From positions 37,659-101,658 of the forward strand of contig NZ_VTSX01000021.1 in NCBI RefSeq assembly GCF_008329705.1: a DNA stretch of 64,000 nt. Direction: 5' to 3'. The position numbers were made by a program, and so were the translations under genes. Shown piece after piece: positions 8,967 to 18,405 of the stretch (positions are counted from its first letter, which is position 1; every line of letters begins with the position of its first letter). This DNA comes from Chryseobacterium sp. SN22 (GTDB taxonomy: Bacteria > Bacteroidota > Bacteroidia > Flavobacteriales > Weeksellaceae). The notes under the pieces were generated by a model. The model was not told the origin of the DNA. It saw only the letters and a list, made by a program, of their open reading frames with translations, and ran no database searches.

Positions 8967-9581
8967 ATGAAAAATATACTTATTGCTGACGGTCATTATG
9001 TTGTAAGAACAGGTACTGCTCTGGTATTGGAAACCAAGCTTCACTACTCCTGCAATATCGATTTTGCAGAAACCTACCCTGAAACAAAAGAAAAAGTTTC
9101 TAAAAAAGCATACGACCTGCTTATTATTGATATTGATATACCCCAGAGTATTTTCAAAGCCATGATCAAGGAACTTAAAAAGAAGCAGAAGCTGCTTAAA
9201 ATCCTGATCTTTTCAACATATGATGAAAACGTGGGCATACAGTATATTGAAGAAGGAGCTGCCGGCTACCTCAGCAAAGGAGCATCGGAAGCGGAGATTC
9301 TTGCAGCGATCACTGCTGTTTTCGAAGAAGGGTATTATTATACCATCGACATGATGAAAAAGCTGGTGAGACAGTCTGCGGACAGCCACTCCGTCGAAAG
9401 GCTTTCCAAAAGGGAATTCCAGATTTTTAAGCTCCTGGCGGAAGGAAACGGGAATATTGAAATTTCAAACAGCCTGAACCTTAAAATGTCGACCATCAGT
9501 ACCTACAAGAAAAAGATCTTCGAAAAGCTTCAGGTAAAGAATATTGTGGATCTGGTAAGGATTTATGACGATATGCATTAA
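8967..9581 (+). CDS. LuxR/NarL-type response regulator
   Basis: The 204-residue protein has an N-terminal receiver domain (about 1-120) with phosphoacceptor Asp55 in IIDIDIP and the conserved Lys104 in YLSKGAS. A C-terminal LuxR helix-turn-helix (about 142-200) contains LSKREFQIFKLLAEG and STISTYKKKIFEKL. The acidic pair that binds Mg2+ is only half present: the usual ADD is AD-G at residues 7-9, which may weaken phosphorylation. No histidine kinase gene adjoins it, so it is an orphan regulator with an unusually long leader region upstream. Confidence 0.88.
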   Translation: MKNILIADGHYVVRTGTALVLETKLHYSCNIDFAETYPETKEKVSKKAYDLLIIDIDIPQSIFKAMIKELKKKQKLLKILIFSTYDENVGIQYIEEGAAGYLSKGASEAEILAAITAVFEEGYYYTIDMMKKLVRQSADSHSVERLSKREFQIFKLLAEGNGNIEISNSLNLKMSTISTYKKKIFEKLQVKNIVDLVRIYDDMH

Positions 9582-9609
9582 AGCAGAGCGTCGGGATAAA
9601 TATTTCTTA

Positions 9610-10443
9610 TTAGATTGACCTGTTTGAATCTTTAATAATTTCTTTCACCACGGCTAATACTTCCGTAGATTTTTCCCTGATGATCAGCTTATTCTTTTTG
9701 TTCTTAATCAGTTCCGTGAAATGATTGTCTTCGGTATTGATGTCTACGATATAGGCTCCGTACTTCAACGCTGTTTCGGCGATCGCCAGCGGAAGGTTGG
9801 TTGCGCCGGAAGTCCCGATGATGAAAAGGATACCGCTGTTTTTGGCAACTTTTAAGGAACTGAACTTTTTATTCGTCTTTTCGTCATAATATTCATCAAA
9901 CCAGAGGATATTGGGTCGCATCCAGTGCCCGCAGTTCGGGCAGGTGAGCAATTCGGTATCCTTCAGAGTGAGGTCTTCATCAATATCTTTTCCTACGATC
10001 TCTTCAGGCATGGCCATAATTCCTTTGCAGCCGTTGGAACATTTGATTTCCCGGTTGTTTCCATGAACTTCGTACATCCTGGTATTGCCGGCACGGCGGT
10101 GAAGGTTATCAATATTCTGGGTGATGAGATGAAACCGGTCTTTCAGCATGCTTTCTATATCCGCCAGTTCAAGATGGCTTTGGTTGGGCGTGGCCGTTTC
10201 AAACATTTTCTTTCTGAATAGAGAATACTGCCAGACTTCCTTAGGGTGCTGTCTGAAATAGCGTAACGTTCCGAATTCTTCGGGCTTGTGAAACTGGGTT
10301 CCTTTTACCCAAATGCCGTCGGTTCCGCGATAGGTCGGGATCCCGCTGTCGGATGAAATTCCGGCACCGGTTAAAAAAGTAAACAGATTCCGCTTGTCTT
10401 TTCGGTAAACATCATGGATAATTTCCTCTAACTGCTCTTTCAT
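9610..10443 (-). CDS. Sir2-family NAD-dependent deacylase
   Basis: The product from the ATG at 10443 has 277 residues. A TTG at 10470 would add nine residues, but the ATG fits the family start better. It has the sirtuin NAD-binding motifs TGAGISSDSGIPTYRG and TQNIDNLHRRAG, the catalytic histidine in YEVHGN, and two cysteine pairs (CSNGC and CPNCG) for a structural zinc. The C-terminal Rossmann part has IIGTSGATNLP. Enzymes of this family remove acyl groups from protein lysines using NAD. It stands alone on the minus strand, converging on the LuxR regulator gene. Confidence 0.92.
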   Translation of the reverse strand: MKEQLEEIIHDVYRKDKRNLFTFLTGAGISSDSGIPTYRGTDGIWVKGTQFHKPEEFGTLRYFRQHPKEVWQYSLFRKKMFETATPNQSHLELADIESMLKDRFHLITQNIDNLHRRAGNTRMYEVHGNNREIKCSNGCKGIMAMPEEIVGKDIDEDLTLKDTELLTCPNCGHWMRPNILWFDEYYDEKTNKKFSSLKVAKNSGILFIIGTSGATNLPLAIAETALKYGAYIVDINTEDNHFTELIKNKKNKLIIREKSTEVLAVVKEIIKDSNRSI

Positions 10444-10486
10444 GGTTTTATAAAGGATAAAACTAATCAAAATTAAATAAATAAAA

Positions 10487-10515
10487 AAGTCCCGGTTTTT
10501 TCCGGGACTTTTTTA
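10487..10515 (-). terminator. Terminator of the choice-of-anchor protein gene
   Basis: A perfect 9-base-pair stem (10487-10495 with 10502-10510, loop T6) has A/T runs on both sides. It lies 20 bases beyond the stop of the 1013-residue secreted protein read on the minus strand. Confidence 0.85.
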
Positions 10516-10534
10516 ATCAAATAAATAATATATT

Positions 10535-13500
10535 CTATTTTACAATGACCCTTTTCACATGGCCTTCGGAAGTCTTTACCAGGTAAACTCCGGTAGAAAG
10601 CCTGGAGGTATCAACGGTTAAAGCGTTTTTCTCTTTATTTAGTAATTTTCCGGACATATCGTACAGCTCATAATCCTGCGCCCTGTTAAAGTACAGCATG
10701 TTTCCTTTAGCCACCGGATTCGGGAAGATGTTGAAGGTTGGTTTTTCGGTTTTTACTTCACCGGCAGCCAGGGTCCCTGCACCGGTTACCTCGTATATAG
10801 ACAGTGTACCGCTGATTTCATTGGCCACGATCACATACCCTTTTCCGGTAGTGGTGTTGGCCGGAGCAATATACGTAATCCCTTCTGGACCGTTATCGCC
10901 ACCATAGGCTGAAGTCATACGCGAGTGTTTGTAATCCGTAAACGTCGGATTGTTCGGATCGGTGATGTTGTATACCATCACGCCTCCCGTTCTTTCTAAA
11001 GTAATGAAAGCGTAAGTCTGCCCGTTAATGTTTCCTAAAGCAATACCTTCCGGTTCCGGACCTTTTGCACGGCTCCTGCTTTTCACGGTATTCGATTCGT
11101 TATCAGCGTTGAAAATTAAAGGATGACTGGCGGCAATATACCTTTCAAAACGGTCGCCGCTGTCGTAAACAATCTGTTGGGTATCGGCATTGAAAATAGA
11201 GAACGAGCGGGCCCCCAGAGCTGCCATTTCTTCAAAGTCCGCATCACCGTCCATGTTTCCGGTAGCATTTGAAACCCTGAATCTTCCCAGGTTATAAGAG
11301 GCTTTTAAAACCGAAGCCTGTGGAAATACCGCCGGATCCAAAGTATAGGCATTTGCGCCTACCGTCGTTCTTTCGCTGAACCCGGAAAGGTCTTTTTCAT
11401 CCCCTTCGTTTGCTGTGATAATATAATTGGTGTTTCCTACTTTGTAATTCTGTACCGCATCCGGTGTATAATAGGCTTTTACCGGCCAGTTGGCAATTAA
11501 GATTTCACCATTGTTGTCCGAAGCATCAAATCCGTTCCCCGGAATGCTCATGTCTTTTTTGCCTAAGCCCCAGATTCCGGTAATGGCTTTTGAAGCTAAA
11601 TTCACTTCGGCAACGGCATTGTTTTCCTGTAAGGTTACCCATGCTTTCTGGCTGTCTGCACTGATGGTGATGTATTCCGGCTCCAGGTCTTGGGATAAGG
11701 TATTGTTGGTTCTTACTTTTCTTAAACCTGTAGCGGTGAGCGCAGCGACCTGCGAATCAAAAGCATTGAAATTAAGTGTCGTCACATTGCTCTGGGTAAG
11801 ACCGGCGATGCCTCCCGAAATATCGATAATGCTGATGGTTCCTTCCGGATCTACGGTATAAGTGTCGTTCGGTTCCCCTTCATTTGCAGTCATCACTTTA
11901 GTTCCGTCGGGCGAAAAAGCAACCATATCCGGCAGTGCGCCTACGGTTACCTGCTTCAGGAAGTTCCCGTTGATGTCGAAGAAAACCACCGATCCGTTCT
12001 GCTGAGGGTTGGTGTTCGGGGAAGCAGCGGCAATGATTCCGTTTTTTACGGCAATGCTGGTGATTCCGCCGTAAGGGGCCATGTTGATGGTATTCACCAC
12101 CGAGGGCTGGCTCGGATTGCTGAAGTTGATAATATCAAAGACATCCGTAATGGAGCTGATGGTAAACAGCCTTTGTGTAGCAGGATCATGTACGACAATC
12201 TCCGTAGAGCTGGTGTTTGTTCCGGAAGGATCGAAGCTGCCGATGTAATTCAGGCTGATCTGCTGGGAAGGCACCGGTGCCGGCTTATCATTATCCACAA
12301 TATAAACCGTCGCATTGCTGTCTCCGGAAATCGTTGCGTTCACCGGGCTTTCAAGGCTTACCACAAAATATTCCGCCTGCTGTTCTTCCAGCGTATCGTC
12401 GATAATCGGAATATTTACCGTATAGCTGGTGGTAGAAGGCGTCAGGGTGATGGTTTGGTTGGCTAAAGTAAAATCGTTGCTGTCTGCCGTACTGAAAGGG
12501 ACCGGTTTTACAACAAGGTTTACCGTTGCGTTGGAAGGATTGGATACATTTATTTTAAAAGCCAGGTTTACTGCATTCTCATTCACTTTAATAAAATTTT
12601 TATCCAGTGAAACGGAGGTTCCTGCTGTCGTAAAAACGGTTGAGGTTGTTGCTGTAATTGCATTATCACTGGTATCTTCCACCATATTGGGTTTTAAAGC
12701 CAGATAATACGCCTGGTTCGGAACCATTCCTGAAGCAGGAATAATGGTGATTTTATTATTGGCAAAAGTAGTGGTAAAGGGAATCTGGGAACCTGAGGCA
12801 TTTCCAAGGCGGAAATCCACAAGCATTTGTGCATTAGAATCGTTGATGGCCGAATTGTCTGTTAAGCGTACGTTTTCATTAAAAGCAATGGTAGGATTTA
12901 CAGTCGTGGAAGCATTATTGGTGTTGTTTGAAGGAAGGTAAGTTACGGTAGGTGGCATAGTATCAGCTGCACCAGCCGGCGTCGCATCTACCGTAAAGTT
13001 ATCAAAACGGTTGTTTCCGGCTGTTCCTCCGCCGCCTGCTGCGAATTCAACCTTTAATTTAAAATTCGGATTATTCGATACGCCTGCAACGCCTGAAAAA
13101 TCAAAGGTCACCAGCTGCGGATCTGCATCCAACGGGGATACCGTCTGGTAGGTTGTAAATGTATTTCCGTCGGTAGAATATTTCCAGGTCTGCGTTCCTG
13201 CACCGGATCCGGATCTCCGGGTGGTAAATTTTACCATCACGTTATTATATCCCGTAGTCGGTAAATTGAACTGCAGGCTGCCGTTGATCGGGTTGTTGTA
13301 TCTTAAATGGGTTCCGGGAGCATCTCCGTTTCTCGCATTTAAATTCTGAATGCTGAAGTTCTGGCCTGTTCCCCCGGCAAAATCGATGTCTGTGGTTCCG
13401 TTGGCTACAGCCGTCATGGATCCGCCCGCTAAGGTAGAAGTTGGGCTGGTAATAGCCGCTGAAGATGCATTGTTGTTAAAATTCCAGTAGTGGATAAGGG

Positions 13501-13576
13501 AAGTCTGTCCGAAAACCGCTCCCTGAAGGAAAAATGCGGCTGCAACAGACCCTTTCAACAAGTAGTTGTTAATCAT
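10535..13576 (-). CDS. Multidomain T9SS-secreted choice-of-anchor I family protein
   Basis: The 1013-residue protein opens with a signal peptide ending VFGQ. A jelly-roll-like domain follows (about 25-200, starting HYWNFNN). Next come an Ig-like domain (about 205-312, PTVTYLPSNN...FNENVRL), a Calx-beta repeat (about 315-430, ending VYIVDND) and a large beta-propeller (about 440-930) with SPDGTKVMTANEGEPND and PEGIALGNINGQTYAFITLER. The last is typical of choice-of-anchor I proteins, related to phosphatase-like surface glycoproteins. The C terminus (about 945-1013, FNIFPNPV to RVIVK) is a T9SS type A sorting domain, so it is exported to the surface. The ligand or enzymatic activity is unknown. 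Confidence 0.85.
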   Translation of the reverse strand: MINNYLLKGSVAAAFFLQGAVFGQTSLIHYWNFNNNASSAAITSPTSTLAGGSMTAVANGTTDIDFAGGTGQNFSIQNLNARNGDAPGTHLRYNNPINGSLQFNLPTTGYNNVMVKFTTRRSGSGAGTQTWKYSTDGNTFTTYQTVSPLDADPQLVTFDFSGVAGVSNNPNFKLKVEFAAGGGGTAGNNRFDNFTVDATPAGAADTMPPTVTYLPSNNTNNASTTVNPTIAFNENVRLTDNSAINDSNAQMLVDFRLGNASGSQIPFTTTFANNKITIIPASGMVPNQAYYLALKPNMVEDTSDNAITATTSTVFTTAGTSVSLDKNFIKVNENAVNLAFKINVSNPSNATVNLVVKPVPFSTADSNDFTLANQTITLTPSTTSYTVNIPIIDDTLEEQQAEYFVVSLESPVNATISGDSNATVYIVDNDKPAPVPSQQISLNYIGSFDPSGTNTSSTEIVVHDPATQRLFTISSITDVFDIINFSNPSQPSVVNTINMAPYGGITSIAVKNGIIAAASPNTNPQQNGSVVFFDINGNFLKQVTVGALPDMVAFSPDGTKVMTANEGEPNDTYTVDPEGTISIIDISGGIAGLTQSNVTTLNFNAFDSQVAALTATGLRKVRTNNTLSQDLEPEYITISADSQKAWVTLQENNAVAEVNLASKAITGIWGLGKKDMSIPGNGFDASDNNGEILIANWPVKAYYTPDAVQNYKVGNTNYIITANEGDEKDLSGFSERTTVGANAYTLDPAVFPQASVLKASYNLGRFRVSNATGNMDGDADFEEMAALGARSFSIFNADTQQIVYDSGDRFERYIAASHPLIFNADNESNTVKSRSRAKGPEPEGIALGNINGQTYAFITLERTGGVMVYNITDPNNPTFTDYKHSRMTSAYGGDNGPEGITYIAPANTTTGKGYVIVANEISGTLSIYEVTGAGTLAAGEVKTEKPTFNIFPNPVAKGNMLYFNRAQDYELYDMSGKLLNKEKNALTVDTSRLSTGVYLVKTSEGHVKRVIVK

Positions 13577-13757
13577 TTTTAATTACTTTAAGTATATGCA
13601 AAAATGAATCTTCTGTTTCGCAATTATTTTAAGCAAATTTTAATAAATGATTAATAAAAAGATAATAAGAAAAAGAATCAGGCTAATAAAGAGATATATT
13701 TATTAAAAGATCCATCGTTACCCGAGATAACGATCTGCATTTTCAGTAGAACTTATT

Positions 13758-13913
13758 TTATTTGGAAACCTGACCTGAAAAATGTAAATTTTTTCCCGTT
13801 AGTTTCGTATTTCCTTCCAGCGGATGCTTCTGCATGTAAAAAAAGCCTGAAATGGCAGTCAGGACCAATAAAATAAAAGCAACCAAAAAAATTCGTTTTA
13901 ACATTTCTTTCAT
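13758..13913 (-). CDS. Small membrane protein coupled to an SDR gene (51 residues)
   Basis: A minus-strand frame starting at ATG 13913 encodes 51 residues. A basic start (MKEMLKRI) leads into one hydrophobic helix (about residues 9-26) and a short polar tail rich in Lys and Gly. Its ATG overlaps the TGA of the upstream SDR gene in the ATGA arrangement, which argues for real translation by coupling. I recognise no family. It could be a membrane partner of the SDR protein or the remnant N terminus of a longer exported protein. Confidence 0.5.
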   Translation of the reverse strand: MKEMLKRIFLVAFILLVLTAISGFFYMQKHPLEGNTKLTGKNLHFSGQVSK

Positions 13914-14563
13914 AGTGCTAAATTTTTAATGTCCTTAATTTCTAATGTTGAGGTCGGGTATCCCTTCAGTACCGCATTGATCATCGCGACACTCACTTCC
14001 CGTAAAGTTAATGATTTTGAAGGGAATACAATAAGAAAAATCCAAATAAATGGTTTAAAGAACCATTTTATATTTTCCTGGCCTTCCACCGGTTTCATAA
14101 ATCCGGGACGGAAATTATAGGCAGCCCTGAATCCAAGCTTCCTGAGGGCATTCTCCGTTTTTCCTTTTACTCTGGCCCACATTATTTTTCCGCTCTCCGT
14201 TTTATCGGTATAGACTCCCGAAATGTAGTTGAAAACCAGGTCCGGGTTTTGGCTGAGCATTGCTTTTGCAAAATGCAGGGTCATATCGTAAGTGATTCTG
14301 GTATATTCTTCCTCGCTCATTCCCACGCTGCTGATTCCCGCACAGAAAAAAACGGCATCGTACCCTTTAAAGTTTTCATCATTCAGATTTATCTTCAGAA
14401 AGTCGGAGACAATGTATTCTTTCAGCTTGGCGTGCTTTTTTCCTGAGGGTTTCCGGCTGATGCTCAGGATTTCAGAAATATTCGGATTTTCAAGGCATTC
14501 CATCAGTACGCCTTCTCCGACCATTCCCGTTGACCCTGTAAGGATTATTTTAATAGAGTTCAT
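13910..14563 (-). CDS. Atypical SDR / NAD(P)-binding Rossmann-fold protein
   Basis: The 217-residue protein has an N-terminal Rossmann motif (ILTGSTGMVGEGVL) and the short length typical of atypical short-chain dehydrogenases with the NAD(P)-binding fold. The region VFFCAGISSVGMSEEEY covers the usual nucleotide-contact strand. A hydrophobic stretch near the C terminus (FIWIFLIVFPSKSLTL) may touch the membrane. No clear YxxxK active site is seen, so catalysis is uncertain. It is cotranscribed with the overlapping 51-residue membrane protein. Confidence 0.78.
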   Translation of the reverse strand: MNSIKIILTGSTGMVGEGVLMECLENPNISEILSISRKPSGKKHAKLKEYIVSDFLKINLNDENFKGYDAVFFCAGISSVGMSEEEYTRITYDMTLHFAKAMLSQNPDLVFNYISGVYTDKTESGKIMWARVKGKTENALRKLGFRAAYNFRPGFMKPVEGQENIKWFFKPFIWIFLIVFPSKSLTLREVSVAMINAVLKGYPTSTLEIKDIKNLAL

Positions 14564-14973
14564 TTCTTATTCTTATAATAGTACCGACGTTTGAAATTTA
14601 CTTTTACTTTATGTGGTATCAAAAATTGTACAAATTTTTCGGATAGGAAGAAAGGCCGGGTAAATAATGAATGATGGATAGTTAAGGATTAGCAGTCATC
14701 TCTAAACTACAGATCTGCACGGATTTTCACGGATGATTGCGCATATTTTGACAGTTCATAAGATGGCCTATAAATTATTTTAAAGTTTTTAATCGCCTGT
14801 TTAACACTACCGTAAGGATCTCAACATCGTATTAGGGAGCAGCATGGAAAGATTCGGGTTTAGATTCCTAAAGAAATGACAGGCTTTATTTTTAAAAAAT
14901 CAGCAGCAGACTGAAAGTTCACCATTTACTATACCATAAATTCACCATTCACGATCCGGGCTCATCAAAAGAA
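14564..14973. other. Intergenic region with repeat-like segments
   Basis: No gene is seen. At 14711-14740 the sequence contains ATCTGCACGG and CACGGATG, resembling segments at 55531-55555 and 55861-55890 and probably a dispersed intergenic repeat. At 14918-14955 there are two further copies of a TTCACCATT-type motif that recurs in other gaps of this window. Confidence 0.4.
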
Positions 14974-14998
14974 AACCGGTCGAAATAATCGACCGGTT
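14974..14998 (-). terminator. Terminator of the ppk1-ppx operon
   Basis: A perfect 10-base-pair stem (14974-14983 with 14989-14998, loop AATAA) is followed on the minus strand by a T-rich tract. It lies 16 bases beyond the stop of the Ppx/GppA gene. Confidence 0.85.
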
Positions 14999-15013
14999 GA
15001 AATTATTTAGCAG

Positions 15014-15898
15014 TTACTTTTTATCCTGCAGTTTGCTGTAAATATTATGGATGAGTCCGTCTGCCACCGAGATTTTCGGAACAAATATCCGGTTGATTTC
15101 CGACCACGACATTACGTTGTTAAAAACCTTCAGCGCATGTACCAGAACGTCGGCCCGGTCTTCGCGGAGATTGTATCTGGTCATTCTTTCGTCAACCGAA
15201 AGATCGTCGAATTCCTTGTACACTTTTTTAAGATGCGTAAGGGACATCGGCTTGCCGTCTTTGGTCTTGCTCATGGAGAAAACTTTGTTGATGTTCCCGC
15301 CCGAACCGATGGCCACGATCGGCTTTTTACTGTTGATGTTTTTCCGGATTTCTTCTTTCATATCCTTCCAGTTATCGGGCGTCACCAGGTTGTTCAGCAA
15401 ACGGATGGTCCCGATGTTAAAGGATTTTTCATAGATCATCTTTCCGTTTTCATAGAAGGTAAGCTCTGTGGAACCGCCGCCTACGTCGATATACAGATAG
15501 GCAAATTCGTTATCAAGCCCTTCCGCTATGTGGTTCTCAAAAACCAATCCCGCTTCTTCATCCCCGGAAATAATCTCGATGTTGATCCCCGAAGTTCTTT
15601 TCACTTCACTGATGATCTCCTGGCCGTTAGCCGCATCCCGCATGGCGCTGGTTGCACAGGCCCGGTAATGTTCCACCTTATAGATCTGCATCAGGTCGCT
15701 GAAGATTTTCATGGAATCGATCACCATCTTTTCCCTTTCTTCACCGATTTTCCCGAGCGTGAAAACATCCATCCCAAGCCGCAGGGGAATCCTCAGCAGG
15801 TTCAGCTTGATAAATTCGGGCTTTTTATTGTTGATTTTTACTTCATTGATTAACAGTCGGGCTGCATTACTTCCTATATCTATGGCTGCAATCTTCAT
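15014..15898 (-). CDS. ppx: Exopolyphosphatase / Ppx-GppA family protein
   Basis: The 294-residue product has the ASKHA-fold phosphate loops of the Ppx/GppA family: AIDIGSNAARLLI at the start, YIDVGGGSTELTF near 138 and AIGSGGNINK near 198. It corresponds to the catalytic core without the C-terminal HD extension found in longer members. It should hydrolyse terminal phosphates from polyphosphate and possibly pppGpp. Its start codon overlaps the polyphosphate kinase stop by four bases (ATGA), so synthesis and breakdown of polyphosphate are translationally linked. Confidence 0.9.
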   Translation of the reverse strand: MKIAAIDIGSNAARLLINEVKINNKKPEFIKLNLLRIPLRLGMDVFTLGKIGEEREKMVIDSMKIFSDLMQIYKVEHYRACATSAMRDAANGQEIISEVKRTSGINIEIISGDEEAGLVFENHIAEGLDNEFAYLYIDVGGGSTELTFYENGKMIYEKSFNIGTIRLLNNLVTPDNWKDMKEEIRKNINSKKPIVAIGSGGNINKVFSMSKTKDGKPMSLTHLKKVYKEFDDLSVDERMTRYNLREDRADVLVHALKVFNNVMSWSEINRIFVPKISVADGLIHNIYSKLQDKK

Positions 15899-17967
15899 TT
15901 CTTATTCGTTTTGGCTTTTAAATATCGATACGTTTCAAGCTGAGAACGGCATTCCTCTTTATTGTTATGGATATATTCGTTACTCAATTTTTTGTCTAAA
16001 ATACGGGCTTTTACATTATCTTTCAACTGAATGTCGAGAATATCTTTCAATTCTTTTTTCAGATTCTTATCGGTTATTTTAGCGGCCGCCTCAATCCGGT
16101 AATCCAGGTTTCTGGTCATCCAGTCGGCAGAAGAGATATACAGGTCTTCAGAACCTTTATTATAGAAATACATCACCCGCGCGTGTTCCAGATATTCATC
16201 TACAATGCTGATGCCTTTTATTTTTTCTTTAAAATCTTTCTGATTCACTGCGCAATAGATACCTCTTACGATCATGCTGATTACCACGCCGGCGTTTGCT
16301 GCATCGTAAAGCTTTTCGATCAGGGACCGGTCGCTTACCGAATTGGCTTTGATGATCATTTCGGCACGTCTTCCTGCTTTGGCTTCTTCGATTTCCTTAT
16401 CGATATGATGAACGATCTTTTCGCGCATAAACTGCGGACAGACCAAAAGGTTTTTGCAGGTTTTCAGGACAGGAAGATAATCGTCTTTTGGCTTTTTAAG
16501 CACATTGAATACCTTGTTGATGTCTGCCATGATGCCACGGTCTGCCGTCATCAGCAAATGATCACCATAAATTCTCGCCGTCTTTTCATTAAAATTTCCG
16601 GTGCTTACGAAACCATACTGGATGGTTTTGTTATGGGACCTTTTCTTGATGACACACAATTTGGCATGTACCTTTTTTCCGGGAAGCCCGATCAATACCG
16701 TGATTCCTTCCGGTTCCAGCATTTCCTTCCATTCCAGGTTGGATTCTTCGTCAAACCTTGCCTGAAGTTCCAGCATCACCGTTACTTCCTTGCCGTTTCT
16801 TGCTGCGTAGATCAGGGCATTGATGATTTTAGAGCTGCTTGCTAAGCGGTAAGCGGTGATCTGTATCGATTTTACATCCGGGTCCATGGCCGCTTCACGC
16901 AGAAGATCGATCACCGGATTATATTTATGATAAGGGAAGGTAAGAAGGACGTCATGTTTTAAGATAACATCCGTTACCCGTTCCCCATGTTCAAAAGCAG
17001 GATGGGTAAAAGAAGTTCTTTCTTCCGGTTTGGTGTATTTTTCAAACACATCCGGGAAATCCATAAAATGCTTAAAATTATGAATTTTTCCACCGGGGAT
17101 AATACTGTCTTTTTTTGTAAGGTTTAATTTCCGGATCAGCATTTCAATAAGCGCTTTATCCATATCCTTATCAAAAACAAAACGGGTAGGCTTCCCTTTT
17201 CTTCTGTTTTTTAAACCTTTCTCAATCTTTTCTGCAAAATTGGTCCGGATATCATTATCCAGATCCAGTTCGGCATCTTTGGTTACTTTAAAAGCATGGG
17301 CCTGAAATTCATCATATCCGAAATAAGAAAAGATATGAGGGAGGTTAAAGGTAATTACATCTTCCAGAAGCATGACGTTTTTTTCTTCAGGATCTTCGGT
17401 AGGAAGAAGAACAAACCTTCCCACAAATCGGGACGGGATTTCAATGATGGCATAGTTGCTGGAATACTGCCAGTCTTTTTTCCGCATGGAGACACCGAGA
17501 TAGAGACTTTTATCCCGCATGTAAGGCATCGGCGTATTTTCGTGAAGCAGGATCGGGATGACATTGGATTCTACCACTTCATCAAAATATTTCCGGACAA
17601 ATTCCTTTTGTTTTGGAGTTAAATTTTTTGATGTTTTAATAAAGATATGCTGCTCAGCCATTTCCGCCTGGATCTTTTTCCAGGTCTTATCGAAATTCTG
17701 CTGCTGCCTCATTACGATCTCATTGATCTTCTGAAGGATCTTGGAAGGCGGCTGATAGAAAGATTCTGCAATCACTTTTTCCTTAAAATCCATGGCACGC
17801 TTTAATCCGGCAACCCGTACCCGGAAAAATTCGTCCAGATTATTGGAAAAAATTCCTAAAAAGCGGATCCTTAAATGTAAAGGGACGTTTTCGTCCATCG
17901 CTTCCTGCAGTACCCTTTCGTTAAAGGCCAGCCAGGTAATATCTCTCGGATTGAAATGTAGTGACAT
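15895..17967 (-). CDS. ppk1: Polyphosphate kinase 1
   Basis: The 690-residue product has full family length. The N-terminal domain begins with DITWLAFNERVLQEA and FLGIFSNNLDEFFRVR, both diagnostic of PPK1. The phospholipase-D-like catalytic half contains GKKVHAKLCVI with the phosphorylated histidine, YGFVSTGNFNEKTARIYGDH, and ISSADWMTRNLDYRIE. The enzyme polymerises the gamma phosphate of ATP into inorganic polyphosphate at the inner membrane. A TATTTTTG promoter-like box lies on the minus strand shortly upstream (about 17985-17992). It heads the operon with ppx. Confidence 0.96.
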   Translation of the reverse strand: MSLHFNPRDITWLAFNERVLQEAMDENVPLHLRIRFLGIFSNNLDEFFRVRVAGLKRAMDFKEKVIAESFYQPPSKILQKINEIVMRQQQNFDKTWKKIQAEMAEQHIFIKTSKNLTPKQKEFVRKYFDEVVESNVIPILLHENTPMPYMRDKSLYLGVSMRKKDWQYSSNYAIIEIPSRFVGRFVLLPTEDPEEKNVMLLEDVITFNLPHIFSYFGYDEFQAHAFKVTKDAELDLDNDIRTNFAEKIEKGLKNRRKGKPTRFVFDKDMDKALIEMLIRKLNLTKKDSIIPGGKIHNFKHFMDFPDVFEKYTKPEERTSFTHPAFEHGERVTDVILKHDVLLTFPYHKYNPVIDLLREAAMDPDVKSIQITAYRLASSSKIINALIYAARNGKEVTVMLELQARFDEESNLEWKEMLEPEGITVLIGLPGKKVHAKLCVIKKRSHNKTIQYGFVSTGNFNEKTARIYGDHLLMTADRGIMADINKVFNVLKKPKDDYLPVLKTCKNLLVCPQFMREKIVHHIDKEIEEAKAGRRAEMIIKANSVSDRSLIEKLYDAANAGVVISMIVRGIYCAVNQKDFKEKIKGISIVDEYLEHARVMYFYNKGSEDLYISSADWMTRNLDYRIEAAAKITDKNLKKELKDILDIQLKDNVKARILDKKLSNEYIHNNKEECRSQLETYRYLKAKTNKK

Positions 17968-18405
17968 TCTCTAGTTTATAATTTATCAAAAATACAGATT
18001 CGTGGTACTGCTGAAAACCTTTTCACGTTAAGCTTTAATTAATTTTAACCGTGATCTGAACTGCAGCTTTTTAAAGTTATTAAAAAAAGCATTGGAAACA
18101 TAGCAAACCAGCTATATTTTATCGAAAAAATAAGATGATGGAAAAGCGAATACCATAGGAAAGTGACAAAATTAATGAAAAGCCATCATAAAGATGACGG
18201 TGAATGACAAAACTGCAAAATTAGCATAAACCGGTCCAGGTTGATCTCAGCTTATATTTTTAAATTGTTTTACTTCATAGTAAGAGATCATGGATGGTGT
18301 TTTTTACCACGATAATGTCAATTTGTCACAAAATTTTGAATGGTATAAATATTGAGAAATACTGAATGTATTTTAAAACTAAAATTAGAAAAAATAAAAA
18401 ATATT
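17968..18405. other. Divergent intergenic region ppk1/dnaK
   Basis: This 438-base AT-rich gap holds the promoters of both divergent genes. I see a TAnnTTTG box for ppk1 on the minus strand but no clear one for dnaK, no CIRCE-type inverted repeat, and no gene. Confidence 0.5.

Noticed and set aside
16183..16845. A 220-codon plus-strand frame opposite ppk1, and other long antisense frames in ppk1, dnaK and ppx
   Set aside because: They are antisense shadows of strongly conserved genes, and their translations show no domain of their own.
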